A DNA stretch of 20,195 nucleotides from JAYGED01 sp046582565 (lineage in GTDB: Bacteria > Pseudomonadota > Alphaproteobacteria > JAAXGF01), in contig JAYGED010000018.1 of NCBI GenBank assembly GCA_046582565.1, positions 1 to 20,195 of the forward strand, given 5' to 3'. Under the pieces are notes generated by a model, which was not told the DNA's origin, made no database searches, and worked only from the letters and a program-made list of their open reading frames with translations. This document shows, piece by piece, positions 1 to 7,378 of this stretch (position 1 is its first letter; every line of letters begins with the position of its first letter). The position numbers were made by a program, and so were the translations under genes.

Positions 1-58
1 GAAAAATAACCGCCTCAAGTCGAGAGCGATCTTCGGCGGAGACGGTGAAGGATATTCC

Positions 59-83
59 TGTGCGCATCACATTGAATCGCACA
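59..83 (-). other. Weak dyad downstream of the first gene
   Basis: TGTGCG (59-64) and CGCACA (78-83) are complementary around a 13-nt loop, 45 bp beyond the stop of the small secreted protein gene. Partly complementary flanks (ATTCCT near 54-59 and AGGAAT near 98-104) could lengthen the structure with bulges. No T-tract follows on either strand, so a terminator role is only a possibility. Nothing else recognisable was seen in bases 1-127. Confidence 0.2.
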
Positions 84-127
84 CAACAGAGCATATAGGA
101 ATCCCAAATCGGACTCCTTTGTTCCGC

Positions 128-505
128 TCAATCCACTAGCGCATTCACCACATCGCCGGCCATTTCAGGGGCGCCGCTCGCGGCTGCCCGGGCCACGGCG
201 ATGACCAGGTTTTCGACCGCATCGGCGGACAGATCACTCGGCAGATTGGCGGGCCTGGTGGCAAAATCGGCGATGTCTTTCGCCGCACTGGGATTGGCCG
301 CGACCATGTCGGTTAAAGCTTGTTCCGAGATCGCCGTGTCGCCGGAATCGATGATCAAGGCTTGAATCTGGGCCTGAATCTGGGTTTCCATGGCGGCGGT
401 AAGCCCTCCAGCGGCTTGAGCGACGCCGTTAATGCCGAGGGACAAGAAGATAAACCCCGCCAGCGCCAGTCCGGCCAGAGCGGTCTTAGTTTTCGAAACC
501 ATCAT
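128..505 (-). CDS. Small secreted hypothetical protein (125 aa)
   Basis: Function not recognised. The start is ATG at 505: GGGGGA lies about 7 nt upstream, and the protein then begins with a clear Sec signal peptide. This has Lys residues near the N-terminus, a hydrophobic core (LAGLALAGFIFLSLGI) and an Ala-rich end with a likely cleavage near AQA-A about residue 32. A second ATG follows directly at 502. The frame stays open upstream to 571, but those codons would bury the signal peptide. The mature part of about 90 residues is Ala-rich and acidic, lacks Cys, and is probably helical, with short recurring patterns (TDMVAANPSAAKDIADFA, then AVENLVIAVARAAASG). It is probably periplasmic or secreted. 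It stands alone, and its upstream region holds a CtrA-like motif. The signal peptide is seen in the sequence; the export route is inferred. Confidence 0.6.
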   Translation of the reverse strand: MMVSKTKTALAGLALAGFIFLSLGINGVAQAAGGLTAAMETQIQAQIQALIIDSGDTAISEQALTDMVAANPSAAKDIADFATRPANLPSDLSADAVENLVIAVARAAASGAPEMAGDVVNALVD

Positions 506-693
506 CTTAAATTCCCCCAAGAAAACCACATCCTGATTCATCACTATCCGCCTACACATATTTGTGTCCAAGCCCCATGAAATCTTCTATTCGAAAAAAT
601 CGATTAATCAATACTTCTTAGTCATTATTAAACATGTACCGTAATTTCGAGTGAAAATCAAGGAATCATAAAGCCTGTTCTCGCCGTAAGCCA

Positions 694-708
694 TTAACCA
701 TTAACCAT
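694..708 (+). promoter_or_regulatory. Doubled CtrA-like motif
   Basis: Two copies of TTAACCAT overlap by one base (694-701 and 701-708), giving a 7-bp repeat period. TTAACCAT resembles the binding motif of CtrA, the alphaproteobacterial cell-cycle regulator. However, the classical full site has two TTAA halves 11 bp apart, and here they are 7 bp apart. The site lies about 190 bp upstream of the secreted-protein start at 505. Binding is inferred from motif resemblance only. Confidence 0.35.
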
Positions 709-781
709 AATTTCCGGAATCTCTCCAAAAATACAGTTAAAGAATCCGCTTTCATACGTCACCTGGATACCACAAATGACC

Positions 782-814
782 CGGCCAGCCTGTGATGACC
801 GTCACACTAGGCCG
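782..814 (-). terminator. Nested stem after the kinase/phospho-lyase gene
   Basis: CGGCC (782-786) pairs with GGCCG (810-814). Inside it TGTGA (791-795) pairs with TCACA (802-806), with small internal loops. The structure starts 6 bp beyond the stop codon of the 820-3177 gene on the minus strand. The position suits a transcription end, but no run of T follows, so it may instead be an mRNA 3' end stabiliser. Confidence 0.35.
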
Positions 815-819
815 TTAAT

Positions 820-3177
820 TCAAGACACGTCCTCGACCGCGCGGCCGAGCGCCGCGATCAGAATATCGGCGCCGTCGCGGTTGAAAACCAGCGGCGGGCG
901 AATCTTCAGCACATTCCCGAAATATCCTTCGCGGCCCACCAGAACGCCGTTTTCGCGCATATGATTCATCACAGCGACGGTCTCGTCCTTGGCCGGTTCG
1001 AGGGTTTCCCTGTCGCGCACCAGCTCGACGCCGGTAAGCAGGCCGCGCCCGCGCACATTGCCGATCAGCGGCAAGCGCTCGGCAAGCTCACAAAAGCCAT
1101 CACGCAGATAATCGCCGGCGTCTTGCGCGTTCGCCATTAAATCCTCGCGCTCCAGCACTTCGAGCACGGCAAGGCCCGCAGCGCAGGCAACCGGATTGCC
1201 GCCGAAGGTGCTGAAATAGCCCGTGCGTTCCGTAAAGGCGGCGAGAATTTCCGGCCGGGTGATGACCACGCCCAGGGGGTAGCCGTTGCCGACCGGCTTG
1301 CCGAGAGTGATCATATCGGCCTCGACGCCGTAGGACTGATAGCCCCACATATGGCTTCCCATGCGGCCGAAGCCCGACTGCACCTCGTCGGCGATGAACA
1401 GGCCGCCGGCGGCGCGCGTCTTGTCGACCACCGCGGCCATGTAGCCATCGGGCGCCACCAGGATGCCGTTGGTGCAGAATCCTGAATCGAGCATGAACGC
1501 CGCGGTGCCGAGGCCGGCTTGGTCAAGCTCGGCGATGGCCCGGTCGGCGTCCTCGCCATAGCGCGCGCCGGCGTCGGGGCCGCGAAATTCCCCCCGGTAG
1601 CAATCGGGCGCTGCCAGGGTTCGCACATGGGCGGCGATCTCATTGCCGCGCCGGTCGCCGGGGGACAGCGCATCGGTCGCCTCGGTGGCGCCGTGATAGG
1701 CATCCTCCATGACCAGGGCGCCCTGATTGCCGCTAAAAGCCTTGGCCATGCGCCAGGCCACGTCATTGGCCTCGCTGCCCGAATTGACGAACACGCAGAC
1801 CGCATTCCCGCCCGGCACGGTCGCCGCCAAAGCATCCGTGTAATCGAGGATCTGCTCATAGATATAGCGCGTATTGGTGGCCAGGGCCGCCGTTTGCCGC
1901 TGCACCGCCCGGGTCACATGGGGATGGGCATGGCCGACTTGCGGCACGTTGTTATAGGCGTCGAGATAGGCTCTGCCGCTCGCGTCATAGAGCCAAACCC
2001 CCTCACCGCGCACCATATGCAGCGGCCGTTTGTAAAACGTGTAGAGCTTCTGCCCAAGGCGCTGGCTGCGCCGTTCGAGCAGATCGTCGAGCTGGTCATC
2101 GCTGGCGTCTTCACCGGGCGGCGGGCAATAGGGCGGAAACTTGCAGGCCTTGCGCAGCCGGGCGCGCGCGTCTGACCGGTCGACCGCCCGGAGCTGCTCA
2201 AACGCGTCTCCGGCCTTGGCGACGAAGCCTTCCAGGTCGGCGGCCAGCCCGGTCGGGTTGGCAACCCGCCAGGCGCAGACCAACAGCTCCACCGCGAGCC
2301 GCGTGAGGACCAGATCATACAGCAGATCAAGCTCTTCGACATCCAGCGGCGTGACCGCGTCAAAGCCCGCCGCCACATCGCAAAGGGCGGCCATCGGATC
2401 GTCCTTGCGGAAAACAACGCCGGCCACCGCCACGGCAAGATCGAGAATCAACGGGCCATGGATCATATCGCCGTAATCGATAATCCCGGCGATCCGGCCA
2501 TGGTCATCGTCATGGACCAGGACATTCGAGCCGTTGGCGTCGTTATGGATGATCTGGGCGCGCAGGCCGTCGAGACGCGGCATGATATGCTCGGCGAAGT
2601 AATCGAGGTTGGCCTCGACGGCGGCGCGCAGGGTCTCATCGGCGATGCCGCCGCAATTGCCGCGCATCTCGGGCGCTTGGCGCAAATCCCACAACAGAAC
2701 ATGCCCCGCCGCCGGGTGGTAAAAACCCCTGAGCGCCAGGCCGAGCCGAGCCACATTGGCGCCCAGATCACGCAGCAATTCCGGGCTATGGTCGACCTGC
2801 TCGATGATCACCCCCGGCAAATAGCTCAACAGGCGCACCTGGTGCGTCGCCCCGCCCGGCCCCGCCACATCGCAACTCAAGGCGCCGTCCCGTGTGCGGA
2901 TGATGCGCGGCACGGGCAATTCCGGGTCCTGGCGCTCGATATGGGCCAGGGCCTGATGCTGCATGTCGAGAACCGCCGTGTCTTCATGGCTGTTGGCGAT
3001 CTTCAGCAGAACAACGACGCCGTCATCCCGTGTGATGCGATAATTCTGGTCCCGCTCGCTATAGAGCGCCTTGAATTCACCCTCTATGCCGTAATTCGCG
3101 CGGGCAATCTCGGCCGCCGCCTCGGGGGGAAACTCGGGAACGACGCTATCGAGAAACTTGATGTTTTGCTGGTTCAT
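820..3177 (-). CDS. Fused hydroxylysine-kinase-like / PLP phospho-lyase (785 aa)
   Basis: Two enzymes in one chain. Residues 1 to about 345 form an aminoglycoside-phosphotransferase/choline-kinase fold with the catalytic HNDANGSN loop (211-218) and the metal-binding IDYGD (233-237). Residues about 365-785 form a class-III aminotransferase fold with NSGSEAND (465-472), the cofactor Asp in ADEVQSGFGR (596-605), the PLP lysine K627 in TLGKPVGNG, and TFGGNPVACAA (657-667). The closest known pairing is hydroxylysine kinase with 5-phosphohydroxylysine or phosphoethanolamine phospho-lyase. There the kinase phosphorylates an amino alcohol, and the PLP domain then eliminates phosphate and ammonia to give an aldehyde. 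The substrate here is unknown, and plain transamination cannot be excluded. Some bacterial relatives carry a peptidase domain between the two halves; it is absent here. The ATG start lies 7 bp after the threonine-aldolase stop, with GAGG about 11 nt upstream, so the pair is co-transcribed. Cytoplasmic. Confidence 0.85.
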   Translation of the reverse strand: MNQQNIKFLDSVVPEFPPEAAAEIARANYGIEGEFKALYSERDQNYRITRDDGVVVLLKIANSHEDTAVLDMQHQALAHIERQDPELPVPRIIRTRDGALSCDVAGPGGATHQVRLLSYLPGVIIEQVDHSPELLRDLGANVARLGLALRGFYHPAAGHVLLWDLRQAPEMRGNCGGIADETLRAAVEANLDYFAEHIMPRLDGLRAQIIHNDANGSNVLVHDDDHGRIAGIIDYGDMIHGPLILDLAVAVAGVVFRKDDPMAALCDVAAGFDAVTPLDVEELDLLYDLVLTRLAVELLVCAWRVANPTGLAADLEGFVAKAGDAFEQLRAVDRSDARARLRKACKFPPYCPPPGEDASDDQLDDLLERRSQRLGQKLYTFYKRPLHMVRGEGVWLYDASGRAYLDAYNNVPQVGHAHPHVTRAVQRQTAALATNTRYIYEQILDYTDALAATVPGGNAVCVFVNSGSEANDVAWRMAKAFSGNQGALVMEDAYHGATEATDALSPGDRRGNEIAAHVRTLAAPDCYRGEFRGPDAGARYGEDADRAIAELDQAGLGTAAFMLDSGFCTNGILVAPDGYMAAVVDKTRAAGGLFIADEVQSGFGRMGSHMWGYQSYGVEADMITLGKPVGNGYPLGVVITRPEILAAFTERTGYFSTFGGNPVACAAGLAVLEVLEREDLMANAQDAGDYLRDGFCELAERLPLIGNVRGRGLLTGVELVRDRETLEPAKDETVAVMNHMRENGVLVGREGYFGNVLKIRPPLVFNRDGADILIAALGRAVEDVS

Positions 3178-3184
3178 TGGTCGA

Positions 3185-4225
3185 TCACGCCTCTACCACT
3201 TTTTTGACCGCCTCGGCGGCTTCCTCGACCTGCTCGCGGCTCACGTCGAGATGGGTGACGGCGCGCAGCATGGTCTCTCCCATGGCGCCGATGCGTACGC
3301 CGTGAGTGGCCAGCTTCTCACCGACTTCGCCGGCCGACATGCCGATGCCGGCCACATCGAAGAAGACGATATTGGTCTCCACGGTTTCGGGATCGACGGC
3401 AACGCCCGAAAGGGATGCGATCATATCGGCAAAGCGGCGCGCATTGGCGTTGTCGTCGGCCAGGCGCTCGACGTTATGCTCAAGCGCATAGACACCGGCC
3501 GCCGCGATGATGCCGGCCTGGCGCATGGCGCCGCCCATGCGCTGTTTCCAGCGCCAGGCCTTATCGATGAAAGACTTGGAGCCGGCCAGCACCGCCCCAA
3601 CCGGACAGCCGAGGCCCTTGCTGAGGTCGACCCACAGGCTATCGAAGGGCGCGGCATAATCGAGCGCCGTCACGCCGGAGCCGACCACCGCGTTGAACAG
3701 CCTGGCGCCGTCCATATGATAGGCCAGATCATGGCGGCGAGCGACCTCGCCGACCGCCTCGATGGTTGCCAGCGGCCATATGGTTCCGCCGCCGAAGTTC
3801 GATGTCTGCTCGACCACGACCAAGCGGCTGTTCGGCGAATAGCGGCCATCGTCACGGACCGCCGCCTCGACCTGATCGGCGCTGTAAATTCCCCGCGCGC
3901 CATCGAGGCTGCGCAGCATGGCGCCGGCGAAGGCCGCCGGGCCGCCGCCTTCGGCGTTGATAATATGAGCGGTCTGATCGGCGATGATCTCGTCGCCGTG
4001 ATTACAATGAACCAGGATCGCGATTTCGTTGCACATGGTGCCGGACGGCAGGAATATCGCCGCCTCCTTGCCGAGCAGCTCGGCCACCATGATGCAGAGA
4101 CGGTTCACGGTCGGGTCTTCGCCTCGTTGCTCGTCGCCCACGGGCGCCTCTGCCATGGCCTTCCGCATGGCGTCGCTGGGGCGGGTCTGGGTGTCGCTAT
4201 AGAGGTCGATACGGTTTTCGATCAA
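3185..4225 (-). CDS. ltaE: Low-specificity L-threonine aldolase (346 aa)
   Basis: PLP enzyme of the beta-eliminating lyase family. It splits L-threonine or L-allo-threonine, and other beta-hydroxy amino acids, into glycine and an aldehyde. Visible family marks are DLYSDTQTRPS (7-17; most members have SDT-TP here), the GDEQRGEDPTVNRL loop (30-43), FLPSGTMCNE (58-67), the cofactor-binding HMDGARLFNA (170-179) and the PLP lysine K203 in DLSKGLGCPVG. The length matches the family (about 340 aa). The start is TTG at 4225, with AGGAGA 7 nt upstream; no in-frame ATG fits as well. It is first in a two-gene operon with the kinase/phospho-lyase fusion and divergent from the amine oxidase. Together these suggest catabolism of hydroxylated amino acids or amino alcohols; the pathway link is inferred. 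Confidence 0.9.
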   Translation of the reverse strand: MIENRIDLYSDTQTRPSDAMRKAMAEAPVGDEQRGEDPTVNRLCIMVAELLGKEAAIFLPSGTMCNEIAILVHCNHGDEIIADQTAHIINAEGGGPAAFAGAMLRSLDGARGIYSADQVEAAVRDDGRYSPNSRLVVVEQTSNFGGGTIWPLATIEAVGEVARRHDLAYHMDGARLFNAVVGSGVTALDYAAPFDSLWVDLSKGLGCPVGAVLAGSKSFIDKAWRWKQRMGGAMRQAGIIAAAGVYALEHNVERLADDNANARRFADMIASLSGVAVDPETVETNIVFFDVAGIGMSAGEVGEKLATHGVRIGAMGETMLRAVTHLDVSREQVEEAAEAVKKVVEA

Positions 4226-4269
4226 GGTCGCGTCTCCTGTAAAAACGTGAAGCGGTTGTCTACCACGAA

Positions 4270-4299
4270 TTGAGCTGCAAATAGCCCTTTACCTTATCT
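4270..4299 (+). promoter_or_regulatory. Possible sigma70-type promoter of the amine oxidase
   Basis: TTGAGC (4270-4275) and TTATCT (4294-4299) are 18 bp apart in the 133-bp divergent region, about 60 bp before the ATG at 4359. This is a match by eye only. Confidence 0.3.
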
Positions 4300-4358
4300 T
4301 TTTGCTCGTTCTCCCGTATCGTCCGACTGAAAATACCGTAGCAACGAAACGCAGGGCC

Positions 4359-5705
4359 ATGACAAACGCCATCTCCCGCCGCCGGATGCTGAGTGGTATC
4401 GGGGCCATGACGACCCTCCCCTTGATCCCGCTTCATGCAGCCACCGCTACGGGTCCTCCAGAGGTGGTTATCGTCGGGGCCGGCATCGCCGGCATTACAG
4501 CGGCGCAGGAACTGGCGAAGGCCGGAATTTCCTTCACCGTATTGGAAGCGAGAAACCGTATTGGCGGGCGAGCCTATACGGAATCGCAAACCTTCGGCGT
4601 GCCCTACGACCACGGCTGCGCATGGCTGCATTCGGCGGACAAAAACCCTCTGACGCCCCTCATCAAAGGCGTCGGGTTCGCCACAGTTGACGAAGGCGCG
4701 GCTGACACCTGGTTCTACAGCGACGGCGAGGAACTGGACGACGACGAATATGAAGACGCAAGCGACGCCGTCGAATCCCTGGAAGACCGGGTAGGTGACT
4801 ATAACGTAAAGGAAAATGGCGATAAATCAGTGCGCGACATCGCGCCGCCAAAAGGAGAATGGGGCCGCTTCGCCCATCTGGTCATGGGCGAATACGAGGC
4901 CGGGGTCGGCACGGATGAACTCTCGGTGGAAGATGTACAAAGCCAATACGGCACCGGCGTCGAATGGATGGTTCCCCAGGGCATGGCGGCCGGAATCTTC
5001 AAGGCGCTGGGCCCTGTGCCGGTCCAGCTCAACACCATCGTTACCAGGATTGCCTGGGGCGGCCCGGGGGTTATTGTGGAGACCAACAAGGGCACCCTAA
5101 ATGCCGCCGCCGCCCTCATCACCGTGCCGACGGATATCATTGCCGACGGCACGATTGTCTTCGAGCCCGCGTTGCCGGACTGGAAGATGGACGCCTATCA
5201 AGCCTGCCCCATGGGGGTGCTGGACAAGATCACGCTGCAGTTCAGCTCATCCTTCAATGAATTTTTTGAGGAAGCCAGCACCACCTCCGTCTATATCGAA
5301 CACCAAGGCGTGTGGCGGGATCATCTGTTGCGCCCGTTTGATCTGCCCCTTGATGTGGCGTTCACCGGCGGCCGGCAATCGAGGGACCTGGCCCGAGAGG
5401 CCGATCCCCAGGCCGCGGCGATCGATCTGGCGCTGAGCGCCCTCACCGATACGTTCGGCTTTGAGATCAAACGCATGTTCGTCAAGGGTCATTTCACGAA
5501 CTGGAGCGCGGATCCGTTCGCCCGTGGCGCCTACGCATACGCCAGGGTGGGGAAAAACCACCTGCGCAGGAAAATCGCTACGCCGGTGGATGACCGCCTG
5601 TTCTTCGCGGGCGAGGCCTGCGTGCCGGAATGGGCGACCCAGGCTCCGGCCGCCTACATTTCGGGCCGAACTGCCGCGAACCAAGCGGCCCGCGCCGTGG
5701 GATAA
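4359..5705 (+). CDS. Flavin-containing amine oxidase with Tat-type signal (448 aa)
   Basis: FAD-dependent amine oxidase (monoamine/polyamine oxidase superfamily), which oxidises an amine to an imine or aldehyde with release of H2O2. The N-terminus MTNAISRRRMLSGIG followed by a hydrophobic stretch to LHAATA (about residue 30) looks like a twin-arginine signal, so periplasmic export of the folded flavoprotein is likely. The dinucleotide-binding fold follows: VVIVGAGIAG (36-45) with the ribose-binding Glu near residue 63 in LEARNRIGGRAYT. The C-terminal FAD-contact motif FFAGEACVPEWATQAPAAYISG lies at 415-436. The ATG at 4359 was chosen because an upstream in-frame TTG (4302) would bury the Tat motif; only a weak AGGG precedes it. 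The gene is divergent from threonine aldolase and convergent, 10 bp apart, with the M81 peptidase gene. The substrate amine cannot be read from sequence. Confidence 0.88.
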   Translation: MTNAISRRRMLSGIGAMTTLPLIPLHAATATGPPEVVIVGAGIAGITAAQELAKAGISFTVLEARNRIGGRAYTESQTFGVPYDHGCAWLHSADKNPLTPLIKGVGFATVDEGAADTWFYSDGEELDDDEYEDASDAVESLEDRVGDYNVKENGDKSVRDIAPPKGEWGRFAHLVMGEYEAGVGTDELSVEDVQSQYGTGVEWMVPQGMAAGIFKALGPVPVQLNTIVTRIAWGGPGVIVETNKGTLNAAAALITVPTDIIADGTIVFEPALPDWKMDAYQACPMGVLDKITLQFSSSFNEFFEEASTTSVYIEHQGVWRDHLLRPFDLPLDVAFTGGRQSRDLAREADPQAAAIDLALSALTDTFGFEIKRMFVKGHFTNWSADPFARGAYAYARVGKNHLRRKIATPVDDRLFFAGEACVPEWATQAPAAYISGRTAANQAARAVG

Positions 5706-5715
5706 AATTTAGCGC

Positions 5716-7227
5716 TTATTCACCGGTGAAGACGGGGCCGCCAGGGCCGAGGCGGACCCCGGGGCGTAGGTTCTTGTAGTCGACGCCGGCCAGCCGGCAA
5801 GGGTGGGCGCCGGGGGAGTCAACGACCAGCACCTCGGCGGCGATGGGGGCAAAATCGGCGCGGAAATGCACCGTGCTTTTGACCGCCAGGATACGCTGCT
5901 CGGCGGGCTCGACGCCGAGATGGCGAAATACCGCCTGATCGAGGCATTGGAAGCGGCTGCCGCCAACGATCACGCGGACCTCCGACTCTCCGTCTTCGAT
6001 GCGCAGCAGGGCCATCGGTCCAAGGTTGGTTTTGGTGCCGCTATACATCTCGCCGTAACAGGTGAAGTGACCGTCGCCCAGCGCTTCGACGCGGAAGCGG
6101 CCGTCATAGGGAACCTGACCCGCCTGCCCCGATTTCCCCCCGAGCGCGGCCGTAAAACTCGCCCCGACACCAACGCTATGGGCCAGGGCGGCGATCTCTC
6201 CGTCATCGAGGACGGCCACCGTCGCGCCTCGTGCCCCGTTGCGCACCAGGGCGGCGAGCAGGCCGACCGTGTCCGATGAGGCCCCGGCGCCGGGATTGTC
6301 CTGGGCATCGGCGAGCACCACCGGCCCGGAGCGCGGTCCGTTATGCTCCATAGCGCGCCGCACCGCCGTATCCGCGTCGAGCAGATCGCTCTCAAAGCGC
6401 GCCTCGGCCGCCAGCAGATCGCCATACAGGCTGTCCGCCGCCGCCTCGGCCGCCGCCGGGTCCGGGTCATAGGCGACCACCGAGATGCCGCATTCCTTAA
6501 TGTCAGCGGGCGGAAAGCCCAAGGCCAGGTCGACCCCGGCGGCCCCGTCCTTCTCAAGCGCCACGACGCGCTCATACAGTGTCCGGTTGGGCTCAAAATC
6601 CGTGCATTGATCGGGCAGCGGCACCAGAAACGGCGCCTTGCGAAAAGCCTTGGCTAAGCGCTCACCCGCCAAGGCGCGATCGAGCATGGCCGAGGCTCGC
6701 GCCCCCGTGGCCGCCATATCCACATGGGGGTAGGTGCGAAAGATCGACAGGCTGGTGGCATGCTCGACCATCGCCTCGGTGACATTGGCGTGCAGGTCGA
6801 GGCTGACGCAGACGGGAATACCCTCGCCGACCACGGCGCGCACCCGGCGCAGGGTCTCGCCCTCGCCGTCCTCGAAATGCTCGACCACCATGGCGCCATG
6901 CAGATCGAGATAAACCCCATCGAGGGGCCCGGCGGCCGCGAGATCATCGCACAGCATGGCGGTGATGCGTTCGAAGGCGTCGCGGGTGACATAGGAAGAC
7001 GGCTCCGCCGAGCACCAGAGCAGTGGCACCAGCTCATGGCCTGCGGGCCGGGCCGCCTCGATGAAGCCGGCAATCGGGATGTTGATGCCGGCAACCGCCT
7101 CGAAAATTCCCTCTCCCCGGGTCAATGCCGGCCAGCCGTCATGCCTCTCGAATTCCTCGAAAGGCGCTTTCGCCATGGCGAAAGTATTGGTTTCGTGCTG
7201 GAAGCCACCGATAGCGATACGCGTCAT
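5716..7227 (-). CDS. M81-family (MlrC-type) metallopeptidase (503 aa)
   Basis: Member of the M81 family, named for MlrC, the zinc enzyme of microcystin degradation; most relatives have unknown natural substrates and sit among amino-acid or peptide catabolic genes. Visible marks are GGFQHETNTF (8-17, His11), GVYLDLHGAMV (104-114, Asp108/His110), VSLDLHAN (141-148, Asp144/His146) and RTYPHVDMAATG (164-175), which supply probable zinc ligands. The C-terminal MlrC domain (SGTKTNLGPMALL, later QCLDQAVFRHLGVEP) is present, and the length of about 500 aa is normal. The ATG at 7227 has GGGG about 8 nt upstream. The frame stays open for 64 more codons to 7419, but those only read through 15-bp tandem repeats and precede the conserved N-terminus, so they were rejected. 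No signal peptide was seen; probably cytoplasmic. Divergent from the ParB-like gene. Confidence 0.85.
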   Translation of the reverse strand: MTRIAIGGFQHETNTFAMAKAPFEEFERHDGWPALTRGEGIFEAVAGINIPIAGFIEAARPAGHELVPLLWCSAEPSSYVTRDAFERITAMLCDDLAAAGPLDGVYLDLHGAMVVEHFEDGEGETLRRVRAVVGEGIPVCVSLDLHANVTEAMVEHATSLSIFRTYPHVDMAATGARASAMLDRALAGERLAKAFRKAPFLVPLPDQCTDFEPNRTLYERVVALEKDGAAGVDLALGFPPADIKECGISVVAYDPDPAAAEAAADSLYGDLLAAEARFESDLLDADTAVRRAMEHNGPRSGPVVLADAQDNPGAGASSDTVGLLAALVRNGARGATVAVLDDGEIAALAHSVGVGASFTAALGGKSGQAGQVPYDGRFRVEALGDGHFTCYGEMYSGTKTNLGPMALLRIEDGESEVRVIVGGSRFQCLDQAVFRHLGVEPAEQRILAVKSTVHFRADFAPIAAEVLVVDSPGAHPCRLAGVDYKNLRPGVRLGPGGPVFTGE

Positions 7228-7260
7228 AAAAATACCCCAGGCGAACATTGAACGACCGCC

Positions 7261-7289
7261 ATTGTCGCTGGACCGGAAGCTGTCGGCAA
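7261..7289 (-). promoter_or_regulatory. Possible promoter of the M81 peptidase gene
   Basis: Read on the minus strand, TTGCCG (7289-7284) and GACAAT (7266-7261) are 17 bp apart, about 35 bp before the ATG. The upstream element lies inside the first copy of the 15-bp repeat, so a factor bound to the repeats could control this gene too. Match by eye only. Confidence 0.25.
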
Positions 7290-7327
7290 GGGATAGGTCG
7301 GCCAGGGATTTGTCGGCCAGGGATTTG
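7283..7327 (+). repeat. Three tandem 15-bp repeats in a divergent promoter region
   Basis: The units are TCGGCAAGGGATAGG (7283-7297), TCGGCCAGGGATTTG (7298-7312) and an identical TCGGCCAGGGATTTG (7313-7327), followed by a TCG that begins a fourth. They lie between the M81 peptidase start (7227) and the ParB-like start (7379). A TTGTCG hexamer forms at each of the last two unit borders, and the right one is spaced as a -35 box for the ParB-like gene. The repeats are seen directly; an operator role is inferred. Confidence 0.8.
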
Positions 7328-7354
7328 TCGAATTGTAGGCAAGTGCTATATATA
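7325..7354 (+). promoter_or_regulatory. Probable promoter of the ParB-like gene
   Basis: TTGTCG (7325-7330), at the edge of the last 15-bp repeat, is followed after 16-18 bp by TATATA within the 10-bp palindrome CTATATATAG (7346-7355). An AAGG ribosome-binding site follows at 7367-7370, then the ATG at 7379. Confidence 0.4.
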
Positions 7355-7378
7355 GTTTCTCCTCGAAAGGACCATGCC

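Larger units (their letters stand above)
506..819. other. AT-rich intergenic spacer (314 bp)
   Basis: There is no credible gene here. Clearly more AT-rich than the flanking genes. It must hold the promoter of the minus-strand secreted-protein gene; a weak candidate is TTGGAC-17-GATAGT read on the minus strand within 530-575. A small dyad, ACACA-TATT-TGTGT, lies at 554-567. It also contains the doubled TTAACCAT motif at 694-708 and, at its right end, the stem that follows the phospho-lyase fusion gene. Confidence 0.5.

Noticed and set aside
691..708. CRISPR-like or satellite reading of the CCATTAA repeats
   Set aside because: Only two short units with no spacers; better explained as a doubled CtrA-type motif or chance.
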